Shown one piece after another: positions 27,300 through 49,092 of a stretch of 64,000 nt of DNA (position 1 is its first letter; each line of letters begins with the position of its first letter). Source of the stretch: Epiperipatus broadwayi. Taxonomy: Eukaryota > Onychophora > Udeonychophora > Euonychophora > Peripatidae. The DNA lies in assembly GCA_028023455.1 (NCBI GenBank), contig JAQFVV010006246.1, forward strand, positions 423,501 to 487,500, written 5' to 3'. A model generated the notes under the pieces. It made no database searches, was not told where the DNA came from, and saw only the letters and a program-made list of their open reading frames with translations. The translations under genes and the position numbers were made by a program.

Positions 27300-30200
27300 T
27301 TTTTTAAGAACTATTAGCTAGAAATATATTATAATTTGATTGCAGGAATTAAAATCTTTGAAATAACAATTTTGTCACAAACCAGATTATAGAATTATAT
27401 TGATTATTATTATTGATCACCGATTGTATATACTTAGCAACTACTTATACTTATTGACTTTTAAGTTGCTAAATTTTAAATAAGTTTATGAAATTGTTGC
27501 TATTGAACTGCCATCAAACTGCACTCTTTTATTGTTATGAGGACTGGCAGTTTTTGTGGCTCTTTAATTCACAGATGACAGAGTAGTTTTGAATTATCAC
27601 TATTCTATGTCTATTTGAGTGATATTTTTTAGGGATTTCTTTAAAAATGCCAAAACCGTGAACTAATACCAATTTATTAATGTTAAATATATATATATAT
27701 AAAGTCAGTATTTCCAGACAGTTGGTAATAATTATTTAAAATACATCCACAGCATCTGTTAGTTTATTTTGACAATTTTTTTTAGAAATAACAAAAATAT
27801 GATTTTTTGTTTATTTATAAAATATTTTTGATTATTTTTACACAATAATTATATAATAATGATTTAAAACCAAAGAATAAATTTGTCTATTGTTCACAAA
27901 GAAAACTGCATCGGATATAATGACCAAGTAATTTTATTACCAACACTATATTAGAATCTTTTGAGGTATTCTAAAAAATTTAAGCAGTTTTAATATTTTA
28001 AAGCAAAATATTATATATTTATCAGAGAATGACATTTATTCATTAACATTTTAAAAATAAAATTCACTCATAATAGTTCCTGGAGTAACTTACTGAGACT
28101 GTTCTCATTGAATAATAAAAACATCATTTTTTTCTTATTAAGCACTCATTTTGCCAATATTTGAAAAGTTTAAATGTGATTTTGTAGAATGTTTTTTTTT
28201 TTTTCATTATTAAAATCAAATTTTTATGTAATCAAAAACAATTTATTGAATTTTTGTATAGAATAAAAATTTTATATTGAACTCAAAGTTTGAACCTTAA
28301 CTAAAACTACGATCAGGTCCAACAATAGAAAATTTCAAACTATTAAAGAGTCAAAATAGGAAGTTTATTTACTTATTAAAAGTTTATAAAGCAGTAAATA
28401 TATTTCACTTTTTATGATTATTCATCTAGCTTCTGTGGCAGTGGTGTTTTATATTGCTAATATGTTATCAATAAGGATAAGAAAATACAGATGTTTTATA
28501 TATCTCACTTTAAGTATGGAATTTGATTATGAATTGCATACATCTTGAGAAAGAGTGGTCAAAGTAACTGAATAGATTGGTAATTGTGTTTAATGACAAA
28601 AATAATAGATACATTGATAAAAATTAAAAGCATGAATATATATATATATATATTTTGATCTTAGGGACATCAATATTCAACACCAGAGGGCACAAGTAGA
28701 TTTTAGTCACAATACATCACATCATATCGCACGTTAGAGTCTAATGGTGATGATCTTAATTATAAAAACCTACACAACTACACCAATTCTAATAGCCACT
28801 TCAAATTTGCCTCTACTTTGCATATAACAGAGATTATTAGAAATACCAACTAGCAAAGCAGACAAGAGTAAACAAATGTAAAAACGGATCTAACAACAAA
28901 CAAAACAATGTTTATTAACAGTTCAAAATAATAAATATATTGATATCAAATAAAATTTCTTTTTTTATGTTGTCATATATTGCATTTAATATCTAGTAAC
29001 TTTATATATTACTCCTTAAAAATATTACATTATAATGCTATATTATGTCCAGAGACTAATACTAATTAATTACATTAATATCTGTTTCTGGATGTTAGGA
29101 TATCACTGTGTCTATATATTTTACTTTTCATTAAAGACGAAGCACTAACAAAGCATCTTAAATTAGCTATAAATATTCACAACATGCAGGGCATTTCATA
29201 ATCAGACCTACACAAAGTGCATTAGATCTGTCTCCACTTTAAATTGAAACATCACAATATATAGTCTCTAAATTCTTGGGGTACAAGATAAAATACAATT
29301 TATGGGTGAAAATGTCTCTGAACCTGAAGCAAAATCAAAGTCTTTCATGAATTGTTCAAATGGGAATAATATATTATATGGTGGCATTAAACATATATAG
29401 ATTTCAAAAGTGGCAGATACATATCTATACAGTCATTATATAAAATACATACACATATATATCTCAATGTTTAACTTTAGGTATATAAAAGTAACAAACA
29501 AAATAAATAGGAATATCTCAATTTTTAAGCAGTCTAAAGTTAACATATTAAATATTTTACATATATGTGCGCACATCATGGTAGACACATATGCCTTGTC
29601 TTGCATTACTTTGAAATCCATTGTTTGGAAGATCGTTAATAGTTGCCAAGACATAGCTATTGCTAAGTTAATTTTAATTGTTTTGAACTAAATCTCACTG
29701 ATATTCATTTAAAACGGATTAACTCTAAAAGAAAAATTGAGCTGATATGTATTTGAACAAAATGTTGATCATTTAACTAAATTTTGATTAATAAAATTAC
29801 CTTCTTTATTTAAAACTTTTTATAAGAATTTTATAAGAATGTAATTACTGTTTTTTTTATTTGTGTTAAAAAGTATGAGATTTTTATAAGTTGGTCAATT
29901 GATAAGAATTGTTGTATAAAGAATTTTAGGCTATAGGAATTAATTTTATCAGATATGCAAATGTTTGTAATTTTTTAATGTTTAAATTCTGGAAATAGCC
30001 ATTTTGTTGTGCTTTCTGTTTAAAACCCATCTGTTAGTTGAAATATTAAATGAAACTACCAAATCGAAAAGCAAAAAAAGAATAATGATATAATCGCAAT
30101 ATTTTTTGACTATAAGAAGCAGGCTGGACATGTGTTCGAGCCCTCCAACCCTAAAGTGGTGTAGCTGAGGCTAATGATTGTAAAAGGAAGATTAAAAAGA

Positions 30201-31576
30201 CTTATTTTATCATCATTGATAACAACACGATCAATAGACGCGACACGTGTTTTGCTATTTCAAAAAAAATGGACAAGTTGATTTACATATGCATTTACAT
30301 ACATCATCGTTTATAAATATAACAGCAATGATTTGAAAATCTATTTTGGCCATAAATATGAGAGACAAACCCTCAAATGTACTAGGCCTGATTAATTTAC
30401 TTTAATTGTTTTTGTTACCACTAATAGCTTCTTCACCCAGCGTATTAAAGTGCTCGTATATACTATGAAAAGTAAATTAAATAAATACATAGCATTATAG
30501 AAATTACATTATAAATTGTCCAATATCTCTAAATATTACTGGGTTGATGAATATTATTTTAAAAGTTTAACAAATTAATCACAAATTAAATAAATTAGCT
30601 ACCTTCAGTTCAAAGCAAAGCCAACAAGATTTTGAAATGTGAAAAACATTCATGTACATATGTTTTTTAAAAGAGTTCTTTGGTGGTTTACAAACAACAA
30701 TCATCCCGTTTACTGTTTTTAAATCTTAATCATAAATACGTTTTATCTTTTCAGGCAAAGCTTATCTTCAAAATGTGTTCCTTTTCTAAGATGAGTAGCA
30801 TGTCTGTTTCAATTAGAATTTAATATATGTTAATATTATTGGCAAAGTGTTGGATCAAACTTAGCAAGCAGAATTGGATAACCTGATAGTTATGGGCTTC
30901 ATTTTCATGTAAAGTGTATTAATTATTGATTATTATTACTTCATGGAGGCAAAAATGATAAACTAGTAAATGATAACCATAGGGCAAAGGTCAAAAGCCC
31001 AAATGACAAAATTATTTTCTCAGCTAGCCCTTTTTTATCATTACAAACTTTGCACAACATATCTGGTTTTTTTTTACTAATTAAACAAGACATTAATTAT
31101 TTTAATTACTCATGTTTACAAAATTTTTAGATTTGTAAACCACATATTTATAAATAATACTTAGACATTTCAATCCCGAAAATTATGTATAATTGTCATT
31201 ATATAACGTTTCCAAAACATGAAATAAAGCTTAAAAGAAATTAGTTTTCTAAGAATTAATTAATTAATTAGTGTGTAATTAAGATTTGTTCCTATAACAT
31301 AATTTATTTTAATACAAATTTATTTGAAATATTTTTTTAGTATTTTACACTTTTAAAACTAAATTTAAAATTGATTTAAATTGATTTTAATCATAAATCT
31401 TTATCAATGTGTGTATACGTGGGTTAATAAAAATTAAAAAAAAAATATTAATTCTGTTTGTGAAAACTGAATTTTAAATTGCGATTGACAACTATTATAT
31501 TTTTAAATATAACTTAAAATTGATATAGAAGAATATCTATCTTAATTTATATATATATTGATACGAAGATTTTCAC
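27300..31576. other. AT-rich intergenic DNA
   Basis: No long ORF or protein motif. Short (AT)n at about 27688-27702 and 28636-28652. A B-box-like TGTTCGAGCCC lies at about 30132-30142, without a recognisable A box; it may be a worn tRNA-derived fragment. Confidence 0.45.
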
Positions 31577-31737
31577 GGGTTGCATATATAAAAGACATAT
31601 TTTGCGGGTTCATTCGTGTTAAAAAATTTAAATATTGATATACCGACGTTTTGACTTGATGACTTTTGTGATCAAGTCAAAACGTCGGTATATCAATATT
31701 TAATTTTTTTAACACGGATGAACCCTGAAAATATGTT
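31577..31737. repeat. Compact palindrome, about 67-base arms, 10-base loop
   Basis: The left arm (ending about 31660) and right arm (from about 31671) are inverted copies around a loop GACTTTTGTG. The inner stretch is perfect: ACCGACGTTTTGACTTGAT pairs with ATCAAGTCAAAACGTCGGT. The outer part carries a few changes (CATTCGTGTT against AACACGGATG). Short TA repeats sit at both outer ends. No ORF. It could be a fold-back mobile element or a head-to-head pair of element ends. Confidence 0.9.
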
Positions 31738-32382
31738 ATATATATATATCAGTCCAATGGTCATACACCTGATTTTGATAATGCTAAAATACTTGTGTTT
31801 TTTACCTTAATAATAAAAAAAAAATATGACAATATCTATGGAAATAATTAAATAATCAGGTGGTTTAAATAAATCTGATAAAACACAACATATTTCTAAC
31901 AGTTCTTCATTAAAATCTTAATCCTCACTTAGTACAATTTTTTATATAGAAATAATATTATCAGCTATCTATAAACATACTTTCGAATTACTACCGAAGT
32001 AAAATACTAATCTTTTATCTATAAATATAAACTTAAAGATTCATTAGTCATTAAAGTATAAAACCTCACAAGAAACTTCCACCAGCTACTCAATTTGAGA
32101 GAGAATTAAACAAAATAATATATTATATGCCTTAAATAAAAAAATAATATTAGCTCGTAGTGCATTAGATTATTAACTTAATGTGCATAATATGTTGTAT
32201 TGACAATAAAATTATAACAATTAATGAAAGCAGTGACTACTTATAAAAATAAAGAAACCAGTTTATTAGATGTACTAGTAGAAATACAATTATTTCATAG
32301 TAATAATACTAATAGTCAACTAAATACATGAATTAAAAGTTAAGAATGAATAATATATAGCATTGCTTTTTAAACTTGAGTT
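31738..32382. other. AT-rich intergenic DNA
   Basis: Nothing recognised. Confidence 0.5.
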
Positions 32383-32385
32383 TCT

Positions 32386-32416
<31 letters not shown>

Positions 32417-32480
32417 AACAGAAAGATATAGTATACCCAGAAATAGATATATATATATATATATCTATATATATATTGTA
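32383..32480. repeat. Nested (AT)n inverted repeats
   Basis: TTTCTGGGT (about 32382) and ACCCAGAAA (about 32435) are inverted copies around GTTT(AT)nAAAC. A second (AT)n flanked by AGAT and ATCT follows. The right border reads ATATATTGTAACCCCTCACC, an LTR-like TGT start after AT repeats. Confidence 0.8.
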
Positions 32481-33926
32481 ACCCCTCACCACTGATCACC
32501 ATCACTAACAAATACCCGGGGGCACCAATTCTATCAAACATAGAATAAACTATCCAATTAATCTTATCTTATTTTAAAGTTATCAATGAGGCTCTTAAAG
32601 TTTCACTTTAAACTAGCCCAGTTGAGGGATACTGAGGTCTATGAGGTGTAAAATGTACATTAGATGTGGGAGAAAATATTATAATTAATAGGAAATAAAA
32701 CATCTATCAAATTCTAAATAAATAAGATTTATATTGGTAAAATTATACCATCTAAAATTAACTAATTATAATCTATACTTCACCTCCTCCCACCATCCAC
32801 ATGCGTTGAACAACCTCTACCATATTAAAAAATTAAACTAATAACTAAAATATAATATTTAGAAACTACAATGCATAACAAACTGGATCTGAACTTAAAC
32901 CAAACCTATTATTACTACATTTTTAATTATCCACCAATCTATTCTAGCTAACTGAATTTATTATTTAATCTGAATTAAATATTGAAGATCTCAAGGAATT
33001 AACTTATGGCATGGTTTAATCCAAAATCTCTATCTCACAATAACTATTATTTAATATTGTGAAAGTAATATTATAAACTAAGCAATACCCTAACTAAATA
33101 ATGGCAGTTAGATAATGAAAGAAATCAGGCACATTTTGATTTTAATTCATCATCTAAACAATTACTAAATAATAAAACCCTTTTAGAAACTCAGTAAATA
33201 AGTGCCATCTCATATAGTGTTTGGATCAAGGAAATCGATATCATCATATCTGGAGGTTTATTATAATTAAATGAAAATACAATTATATCACATTAAATAA
33301 AATAAATGTGTGAGCATGTGTGGAAATATGAAACACGAATGAATGTTAAATAAGACTTCTAAATACAATTTTGAATAATAAAATAATGATTAACAAAATA
33401 AGAAAAATAGTTCAGCAAACATTTAATCTCTTTCTCATTGGTATAAGTACAGATTTTGAATGTATTTAGCATCACTGATTAAAGTTTATATAAAAATAAG
33501 TAACACAATATGATCTTTTAAATTTTAAATTTAACACATTTCATCTATCAAAACATCCTGATAGATTTGTGAAACATCTTATACACTTAACATTAAATAA
33601 TGAACCAAAATAAATACATATATTTTACTGTAAAATAAATGTTTTTTTAGTTATCAGCTATTTCTGATAAACCTACAGAACTGAGAAAATATAACCTTAC
33701 ACTTCTAGTAATCTACTACAAAATTTATTTTATATTCATCATTTTGTTTTATAACACTCAGTTATCAATTAACTGTATAAATCTATGACAAACAACATGG
33801 GTTAAATATTTTAATTACACTATAAAATAAAGTTAAAATGTTGCATTTTACTCCAAATGCACATTAACTATAACTAAAATTGAGGGGTTTGAAACCTAAG
33901 AATAATATCAAACTATGTTTTGATAT
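32481..33926. other. AT-rich intergenic DNA
   Basis: The first 150 bases after the TGTAACCCC junction are richer in GC (for example AAATACCCGGGGGCACC) and may be the end of an element. The rest shows nothing. Confidence 0.4.
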
Positions 33927-34185
33927 TATGAAATAAATAACTCCTTTAATTAAATATATTCTTAGCAAATTATATCTTGCAAAATTAAATGAATAATTCC
34001 ATTAATTATATATATTCTTATTAAACAACATCTTGCAAAATGAAAGAAATAAGTCCATTAACAAAATATATTTTGCCTTTGCAACATTGAAATAAAGTAT
34101 TCTATTAAATAACTATGTTTTTTTATTTAGCCAAAATAGAAATAAATAATTCTATTCATTAACTGTGTGTTTTATCTTTGCTTGC
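33927..34185. repeat. Degenerate minisatellite, about 50-60 bp unit, five copies
   Basis: Units share GAAATAAATAATTC-like starts, CATTAATTA, TATATTCTTA and CATCTTGCAAAAT. They begin near 33929, 33990, 34046, 34092 and 34141, and become more diverged toward the right. Confidence 0.7.
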
Positions 34186-38485
<4,300 letters not shown>

Positions 38486-38705
38486 TTTTTTTTTTCTTTT
38501 ATTTTTTTTATTTCAAATTTGGCATCATTATATTTTAATAGAAATATCTAAATTTAATATTATGAACATAAATTGAAAGTTTGACATAATTCATCAAAAT
38601 TAAATGAAATATAAAAAAATGGTTATCACTATTGTTTTTTACAACCATATGGTTTACATTTCCCATAAACTTATCTTGATGTTCACCTTATTTCTTTATA
38701 TAATA

Positions 38706-39030
38706 TTATAAACAGCCAAAATAAGGTTTTAAAATTCGTGAATTATACATACCACGAATCTCTACTTCTTGGTTAATCCAAAATGCATTTGGACCTGCCT
38801 TTTTAACAATAGTATAAGGCCCTTTGTATGTGTTGTAGAATTTATGATATTTATTCTCTAATGGATTTCTGGGATGGAAAGTCTTTAGCAAAACTTTGTC
38901 TCCAACTTTAAATTCATAAATACATTTATTTTATTAGGAACTTCTATTACTTGCCATTTTAATAAGTTGTTTATGAGCTTGTAAAAAGTCATTTTCTCCA
39001 TTTATTTTGGGTTCATTAATAATAGGTTTA
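38706..39030 (-). pseudogene. Ty3/gypsy integrase C-terminal fragment
   Basis: On the minus strand, KPIINEPKINGEND leads into a Gln/Lys-rich stretch, then a frameshift region with EFKVGDKVLLKTFHP. Then comes FYNTYKGPYTIVKKAGPNAFWI ending GMYNSRILKPY. This is the C-terminal part of a Ty3/gypsy integrase and parallels the intact-looking tail at 62100-62225 (LYEGPYEIVKQVGENAF...GTYNARSLLPY). The catalytic core and the rest of the element are absent nearby. It is a 5'-truncated or rearranged remnant of a related but distinct family. Confidence 0.82.
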
Positions 39031-39340
39031 TATTTTTTAAATAATATAAGTATAATTTGATGAAAGTGTAGTCAGATGGGTGGAAATATTTCTTAAAGAA
39101 TATTAAGTATTCTTTCTATACATAATTATATACATGTACATCTATAATTGTATATTTATACATTATAGATTTATAATTTATATTGGCATTTTATTACCTT
39201 ATAATATTAATCATTAGGTCTACTTCTTATTGTAGATTGAATAACCAAAAATTAAATTTCAAAAAACATGTGTTTGCATGTTTAATTTATTTTTTATATA
39301 TTTAGTTTCTACATCAATATTTATGTCATTAAAGTTTCTA

Positions 39341-40872
39341 TATATATATATGATAACAGATGGCGTTCTACCGAAAACACTGTCAAGCGTAGTTTTTTGT
39401 TTACATAAAGGTCAGAGCGAGCATTCACTATCTCTAACTTTAATTCCACTTTCAGATCATGATTTCAAGCTATTTGCTATCATCAGTGAAAGACAGGAAT
39501 AAGAAACTAGATCTAAACACAAACTCTGAGCATTTATGAAACAGTTTCTATTCAGCTTGCAAGCGTGAATTTTTTAGACACATTAATGTCTTCAAACTCA
39601 GCATAGCAAGCCAGATAGGTACATGGGTCTGATCTCAGTTCAGCACACCGCATAGTAGAAGCCTCTGCAATATACATCATTGCAAGAAAGACCTCAAAGG
39701 TACATTTATGAAAAACAAAAAAACACAAGTTAAAAAACTTGCTAATGCTTGTATTTATGATAACAGATGGTGTTCTACCAAAAACACTGTCAACTATTTC
39801 AAGCTATTTGCTATTGTCAGTGAAAGACAGGATCTAGTTTCTTATTTCTGTCTTTCACTGATGATAGAAAATAGCTTGAAATCATGAGCTGAAAGTGGAA
39901 TTAAAGTTACAGATAATGAATGCTTGCTCTGACATTTATGTAAACAGAAAACTACACTTGACAGTGTTTTTGGTAGAACACCATCTGATATCATAAATAC
40001 AAGCATTAGCAAGTTTTTTAACTTGTGTTTTTTTGTTTTTCATAAATGTACCTTTGAGGTCTTTCTTGCAATGATGTATATTTCAGAGGCTTCTACTATG
40101 TGGTGATGCTGTACTGAGATCAGACCCATGTAACTATCTGGCTTGGTATGCTGAGTTTGAAGAAATTGATGTGTCTAAAAGATTCACACTTGCAAGATGA
40201 ATAGACACCGTTTCATAAATGCTCAGAGTTTGTGTTTAGATCTGGTTTCTTATTCCTGTTTTTCACTGACGATATCAAATAGCTTAAAATCATGATCTGA
40301 AAGTAGAATTAAAGTTAGAGATAGTGAATGCTCTCTCTGACGTTTATCTAAACAGAAAACTACGCTTGATGGTGTTTTTGGTAGAATGCCATCTGTTATC
40401 ATAAATACAAGCGTTAGCAAGTTTTTTAACTTGTGTTTTTTTGTTTTTCATAAATGTACCTTTGAGGTCTTTCTTGCAATGGTGAATATTGCAGAGGCTT
40501 CTACTATGTGGTGATGCTGAACTGAGATAAGACCCATGTAGCTATCTGGCTTGCTATGCTGAGTTTGAAGACATTAACGTATGTAAAAGATTCACGCTTG
40601 CAAGCTGAATAGAAACTGTTTCATAAATGCTCAGAGTTTGTGTTTAGATCTAGTTTCTTATTCCTGTCTTTCACTGACGATAGCAAATAGCTTGAAATCA
40701 TGATCTGAAAGTGGAATTAAAGTTATAGATAGTGAATGCTCGCTCTGACGTTTATGTAAACAGAAAACTACGCTTGACAGTGTTTTTGGTAGAACGCCAT
40801 CTGTTATCATAAATACAAGCATTAGCAAGTTTTTTAACTTCTGTTTTTTTTTGTTTTTCATATATATATATA
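39341..40872. repeat. 408-bp tandem repeat array with an internal inversion
   Basis: A unit of about 408 bases recurs. Plus-strand copy: 39351-39757, then a partial copy with an internal deletion at 39758-39833. From about 39834 the array flips: minus-strand units occupy 39834-39993 (partial), 39994-40401, 40402-40809, and a 51-base stub to 40860. The period is measured from the TGATAACAGATGG landmark (TCA at 39991, 40399 and 40807). The array is bounded on both sides by short (AT)n. Its GC content is above that of the neighbourhood. Each of the four copies of the ATGATA...GAA segment keeps an open frame of about 50 codons. No protein family is recognised. Confidence 0.92.
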
Positions 40873-40999
40873 TTCAATCATAATTCATTATCTGTTTTCA
40901 TTTTCAAATGGTCACAATCCTTGAACTTTTTTCCGTAATATGTGCTTATCTTCATTAAGGACTATCATTCGTGTGTTTAATGAATGTAAATTGACCTTC

Positions 41000-42860
41000 A
41001 TAAGTTTTACATAACTTATGGAATGTATGACCTTTTGAATTTCTGAAATACTCATCTGAGAGATTAATAATTCATTTTCATAATTAGCATTATTAATATT
41101 AAATTTAATTCTTCTAAATAAATATTAATAAAATAATTTTCAGTTTCAGGCATTATATAATACTGAAAATTTAATTTATCATAAGAGTCAAATATTTGTT
41201 GCCTCTCCATGACTTGTGTGTTTTGGAGACTCTTTGCTTCATTCATTTTCACAATTCTTTCTGAATTTAATGGCTTTAAATTAATCATTCCAAACATGTT
41301 GTACTCACTCTTTATATCTTTCCTATGTTGTGGAATATCATAGTGGTTTTGATACTTTTCTTCTATAGTAATCAAATGAATTAATAAAGATTTACTGTGA
41401 GTACATTCAAAATAAGTTTGAGGTTCTTATTGTTGATTGTTCACCTTAATCTGCATTGTATCATTCATGATTGTTTTCATAGAATTTATTTGTGAAGCTG
41501 ATATTGTCTCCTCTAAAATAATGTTAATAAGATACTTTTCTATTCAATGACTAAGAATCTGAGATATCCAACCAGTAGAAAATTCAGTGTCAAGTAAAGT
41601 TTCAGTATTTAAAGAATGTTTATTACCTTTATTAGATTCAAATATTAAACCATGAAGATCTTTTTTGTAAGATAATAGCTTGTTTTTGATTATCTGAATT
41701 ATGAATAGTAATTCTATTATCCTTTTCATACATAAAAAAAAAAATTTCCAATGGCTAAACATGTTGAATCAATTGAAAATAAAATAGGTTTACTAAGAGT
41801 ACCAGGTTTAACTTGATTGCATGTTTTCTGTAGTTCTTTTAAACATAATTCCAAACTATTGTTCTCATAAAGGTTACATGTATTATACATATTAGCATTA
41901 TTTTCCATGCAAAATAATCTCTAAAGATCTAATTGATGATCAATAGTTTCTAATACATTATTTTGTGATTCTATCTCATTATTTTGTTTAGTAAAAAGTT
42001 GATCTATTCTTCTTATGTGTTAACTTTGTCTATCTTCTTGGATTTCATTCTGTATTTTATTTTGTTCTTCCTTTACTTCTTCTCTAAAAATTTCTTGATT
42101 TTTATACATTTTATCACATTTAACATTCAATATACCTAAGATGTCATTGGAATTCACTAATCCGTTTATGACATTTTGAATTATTTTCATCAATTTCATT
42201 CTTTAGATCATTTAATGCTTGCTTAATTTTTATATTATCTTTTTGAACATTATCCACATTCAAATTTAGTTGTTCCATTTTAATAGATAATTTATTTTCA
42301 ATTCCTGTCATTTCATTCTTCAAATCTTCTTTTAAACTATCTATATTTATATTTATATCACTTCTTAATTCACATGTATCTTTTCTTAAATTAGTATTAT
42401 TATCATCTAATTATTGATTCATATCATTTCTTAAGTCATCTAATTTTTTATTAGTATCACTTCTTAAGTCATCTAATTCTTTTATTATTATCACTTAATT
42501 TTTGACTTAAACTATTAATATTACTATCTATTTCTTTATTTAAACTACTTCTTAAACTAGTAATGTTACTCATTAACATATGTAACATTTCCATCATAGC
42601 TCTGTTATTGTCTATAACCTTTGTTGTATCTCAATTTTAGATGATTGATTTATATCTTCATCAACTATATTTTGTATTTGAGATAACCCTTGATCTTAAT
42701 TTTGTGTTTGTTTAGAGTATTCAATTATGGTTGTAGAACCCCCAGATGCATGTACCAATGCTGATTGTTCTCTAATATTATTAAAATCATCAGTTAGTTC
42801 ATTTTGCATAACATCCTGCATTTGATTAGAGCATTCAATAACTTTGTTTGAAAACATTTT
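41000..42860 (-). pseudogene. Decayed coiled-coil gene, probable retroelement gag
   Basis: The minus strand begins near 42860 with MFSNKVIECSNQMQDVMQNE. Then come heptad-rich pieces such as NKEIDSNINSLSQKLSD and repeated DLRSD.NKKLDDLRND.N blocks (about 42570-42350), and MTGIENKLSIKMEQLNLNVD. Further on are less repetitive pieces: SLELCLKELQKTCNQVKPGT (41850-41800), [22 protein letters not shown] and NLKPLNSERIVKMNEAKSLQ (about 41270). Reading frames change several times and stops are frequent. The long coiled coil with short repeats recalls the gag at 59331-59640, but no zinc knuckle, protease or RT is visible. The non-coiled part matches no family I know, so a captured host gene is possible. 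Confidence 0.5.
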
Positions 42861-42908
42861 TCCACTTCTAAGCCTTATAAATTTTAACTTAATTCAAATA
42901 TTACTCAA

Positions 42909-43014
<106 letters not shown>

Positions 43015-43204
43015 TCATAACTATAAAATATTATATCATAAAGTGATTTACCCTTTCATGCTTTTTATATATACTTATGATGTTCTAATGACTTATGAGT
43101 ATATTTTTTTTTAAATGCCTATATCTATATAAAACTTTCATCCCACTTAACTCTTATTTAAAACACAATAAAATAATTATTTATTTAAATACTGATCTCT
43201 CTAA

Positions 43205-43206
<2 letters not shown>

Positions 43207-43263
<57 letters not shown>

Positions 43264-43281
43264 TATATATATATATATAAA
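43207..43281. repeat. (AT)n tracts
   Basis: Two adjacent (AT)n runs (43207-43258 and 43264-43281) separated by a short T run. Confidence 0.95.
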
Positions 43282-43342
43282 ATCATTTTTAATCTTGCAA
43301 TTATAAACACCATATATAATGAAATGAAACCATATATTCAAT

Positions 43343-43440
43343 GGCCCCAGTTGACATGCCAAATATAACAGAACGATTATATTTAATCGTCCCAGTTGAC
43401 ATGCCAAATATAACGGAATGATGATATTAAGGCCCCAGTT
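43343..43440. repeat. Short minisatellite, about 44-bp unit, 2.2 copies
   Basis: CCCAGTTGACATGCCAAATA occurs at about 43346 and again at 43391, and the start of a third unit (GGCCCCAGTT) ends at 43440. Confidence 0.85.
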
Positions 43441-43663
43441 ATATATATAAGCAAGATTTAATTAATAGTTCAAGCAGCAAACATTAAGATCACAGAATTA
43501 TGGGAAGATTGACATTGTGGAATTAGGGGAAAGCTGACATTTTTTAAAAGTGATAGTTGACAAAGCTACAAGATAGTTGAAAGTGCTTCTAAGTGACGGT
43601 TATACATATATTTTTTATAAACTATTAAGTACTGTATTTTCAAATATTTATTTATTATTTTGA

Positions 43664-43684
43664 AGAAATACAGACAGCGATTTG

Positions 43685-43725
<41 letters not shown>

Positions 43726-43758
43726 AATCGCTGTCTGTATTTCTTCATATAGAAGGTC

Positions 43759-43794
<36 letters not shown>

Positions 43795-43803
43795 GACCTT
43801 CTG
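43664..43803. repeat. Two consecutive (AT)n-centred palindromes
   Basis: GAAATACAGACAGCGATTTG lies left of (AT)n at 43687-43723 and its exact inverse CAAATCGCTGTCTGTATTTC lies right. After 15 more bases, AGAAGGTCACA, a second (AT)n (43761-43791) and TGTGACCTTCT form another exact inverted pair. The unique segment between the two AT cores is thus copied in inverted form on both sides. Confidence 0.95.
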
Positions 43804-48573
<4,770 letters not shown>

Positions 48574-48859
48574 TTTCTGAAGGTTTGTGATGATGGTGTT
48601 CTAGCTGTATTTTTATATTGGACTATTTCCATCATCTAATATGTGTGTTGAATGTCTTTAGAAAAGTTTAATTTTTAGTTAAATATTCCAAATGCATTCA
48701 ACTGTTAGTAACATCACAGCAAACAAGTTAGTACATGCGCCAACTGTTAGTAATATCACAGCAAACAAATGTTAATAATATCACAGCAAACAGGTTAGTA
48801 TATGCACTAACTGTTAGTAATATCACAGAAAACAGGTTAGTATACACACAATGTTTCGA

Positions 48860-49000
48860 GAGGTATTTTTCTCCCCTCTTCTTCAGGTGTTGCTGGCCTG
48901 ACCAGTGACAGTACTAGCATGGGATTCGAACCTGGGTCTTTAGATTCTTGATTATTGAAATTTAAGGTAATGCTCTAACCAACTGAGCCATCCTGTCAAA
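48860..49000 (-). mobile_element. tRNA-derived SINE-like unit, left copy
   Basis: On the minus strand: A box GGCTCAGTTGGTTAGAGC (48972-48989) and B box GGTTCGAATCC (48922-48932), a complete Pol III promoter. The D-arm pairs perfectly (GCTC with GAGC). The anticodon arm does not fold and the spacing between the boxes is longer than in a tRNA, so it is a tRNA-derived module, not a tRNA gene. Downstream comes CACCTGAAGAAGAGG...CCTCTCGAAAC (48843-48882), with the order CUGANGA, a five-base stem and GAAA. Confidence 0.82.
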
Positions 49001-49092
49001 GGCAACAGTATGTAGAGAGAAAACAGATGTGTCTAAGGTAGCAGATCATGTTGGACCAATGAACATATGTTCAATTGGGAAAATACAAAAAT

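Noticed and set aside
29410-29691. ORFs on both strands over the same stretch
   Set aside because: Mirror ORFs of random composition in AT-rich DNA.
39530-39730. Open frame on the strand opposite to the 50-codon ORF of the 408-bp unit
   Set aside because: Other copies have a two-base indel in it, so the frame is not kept.
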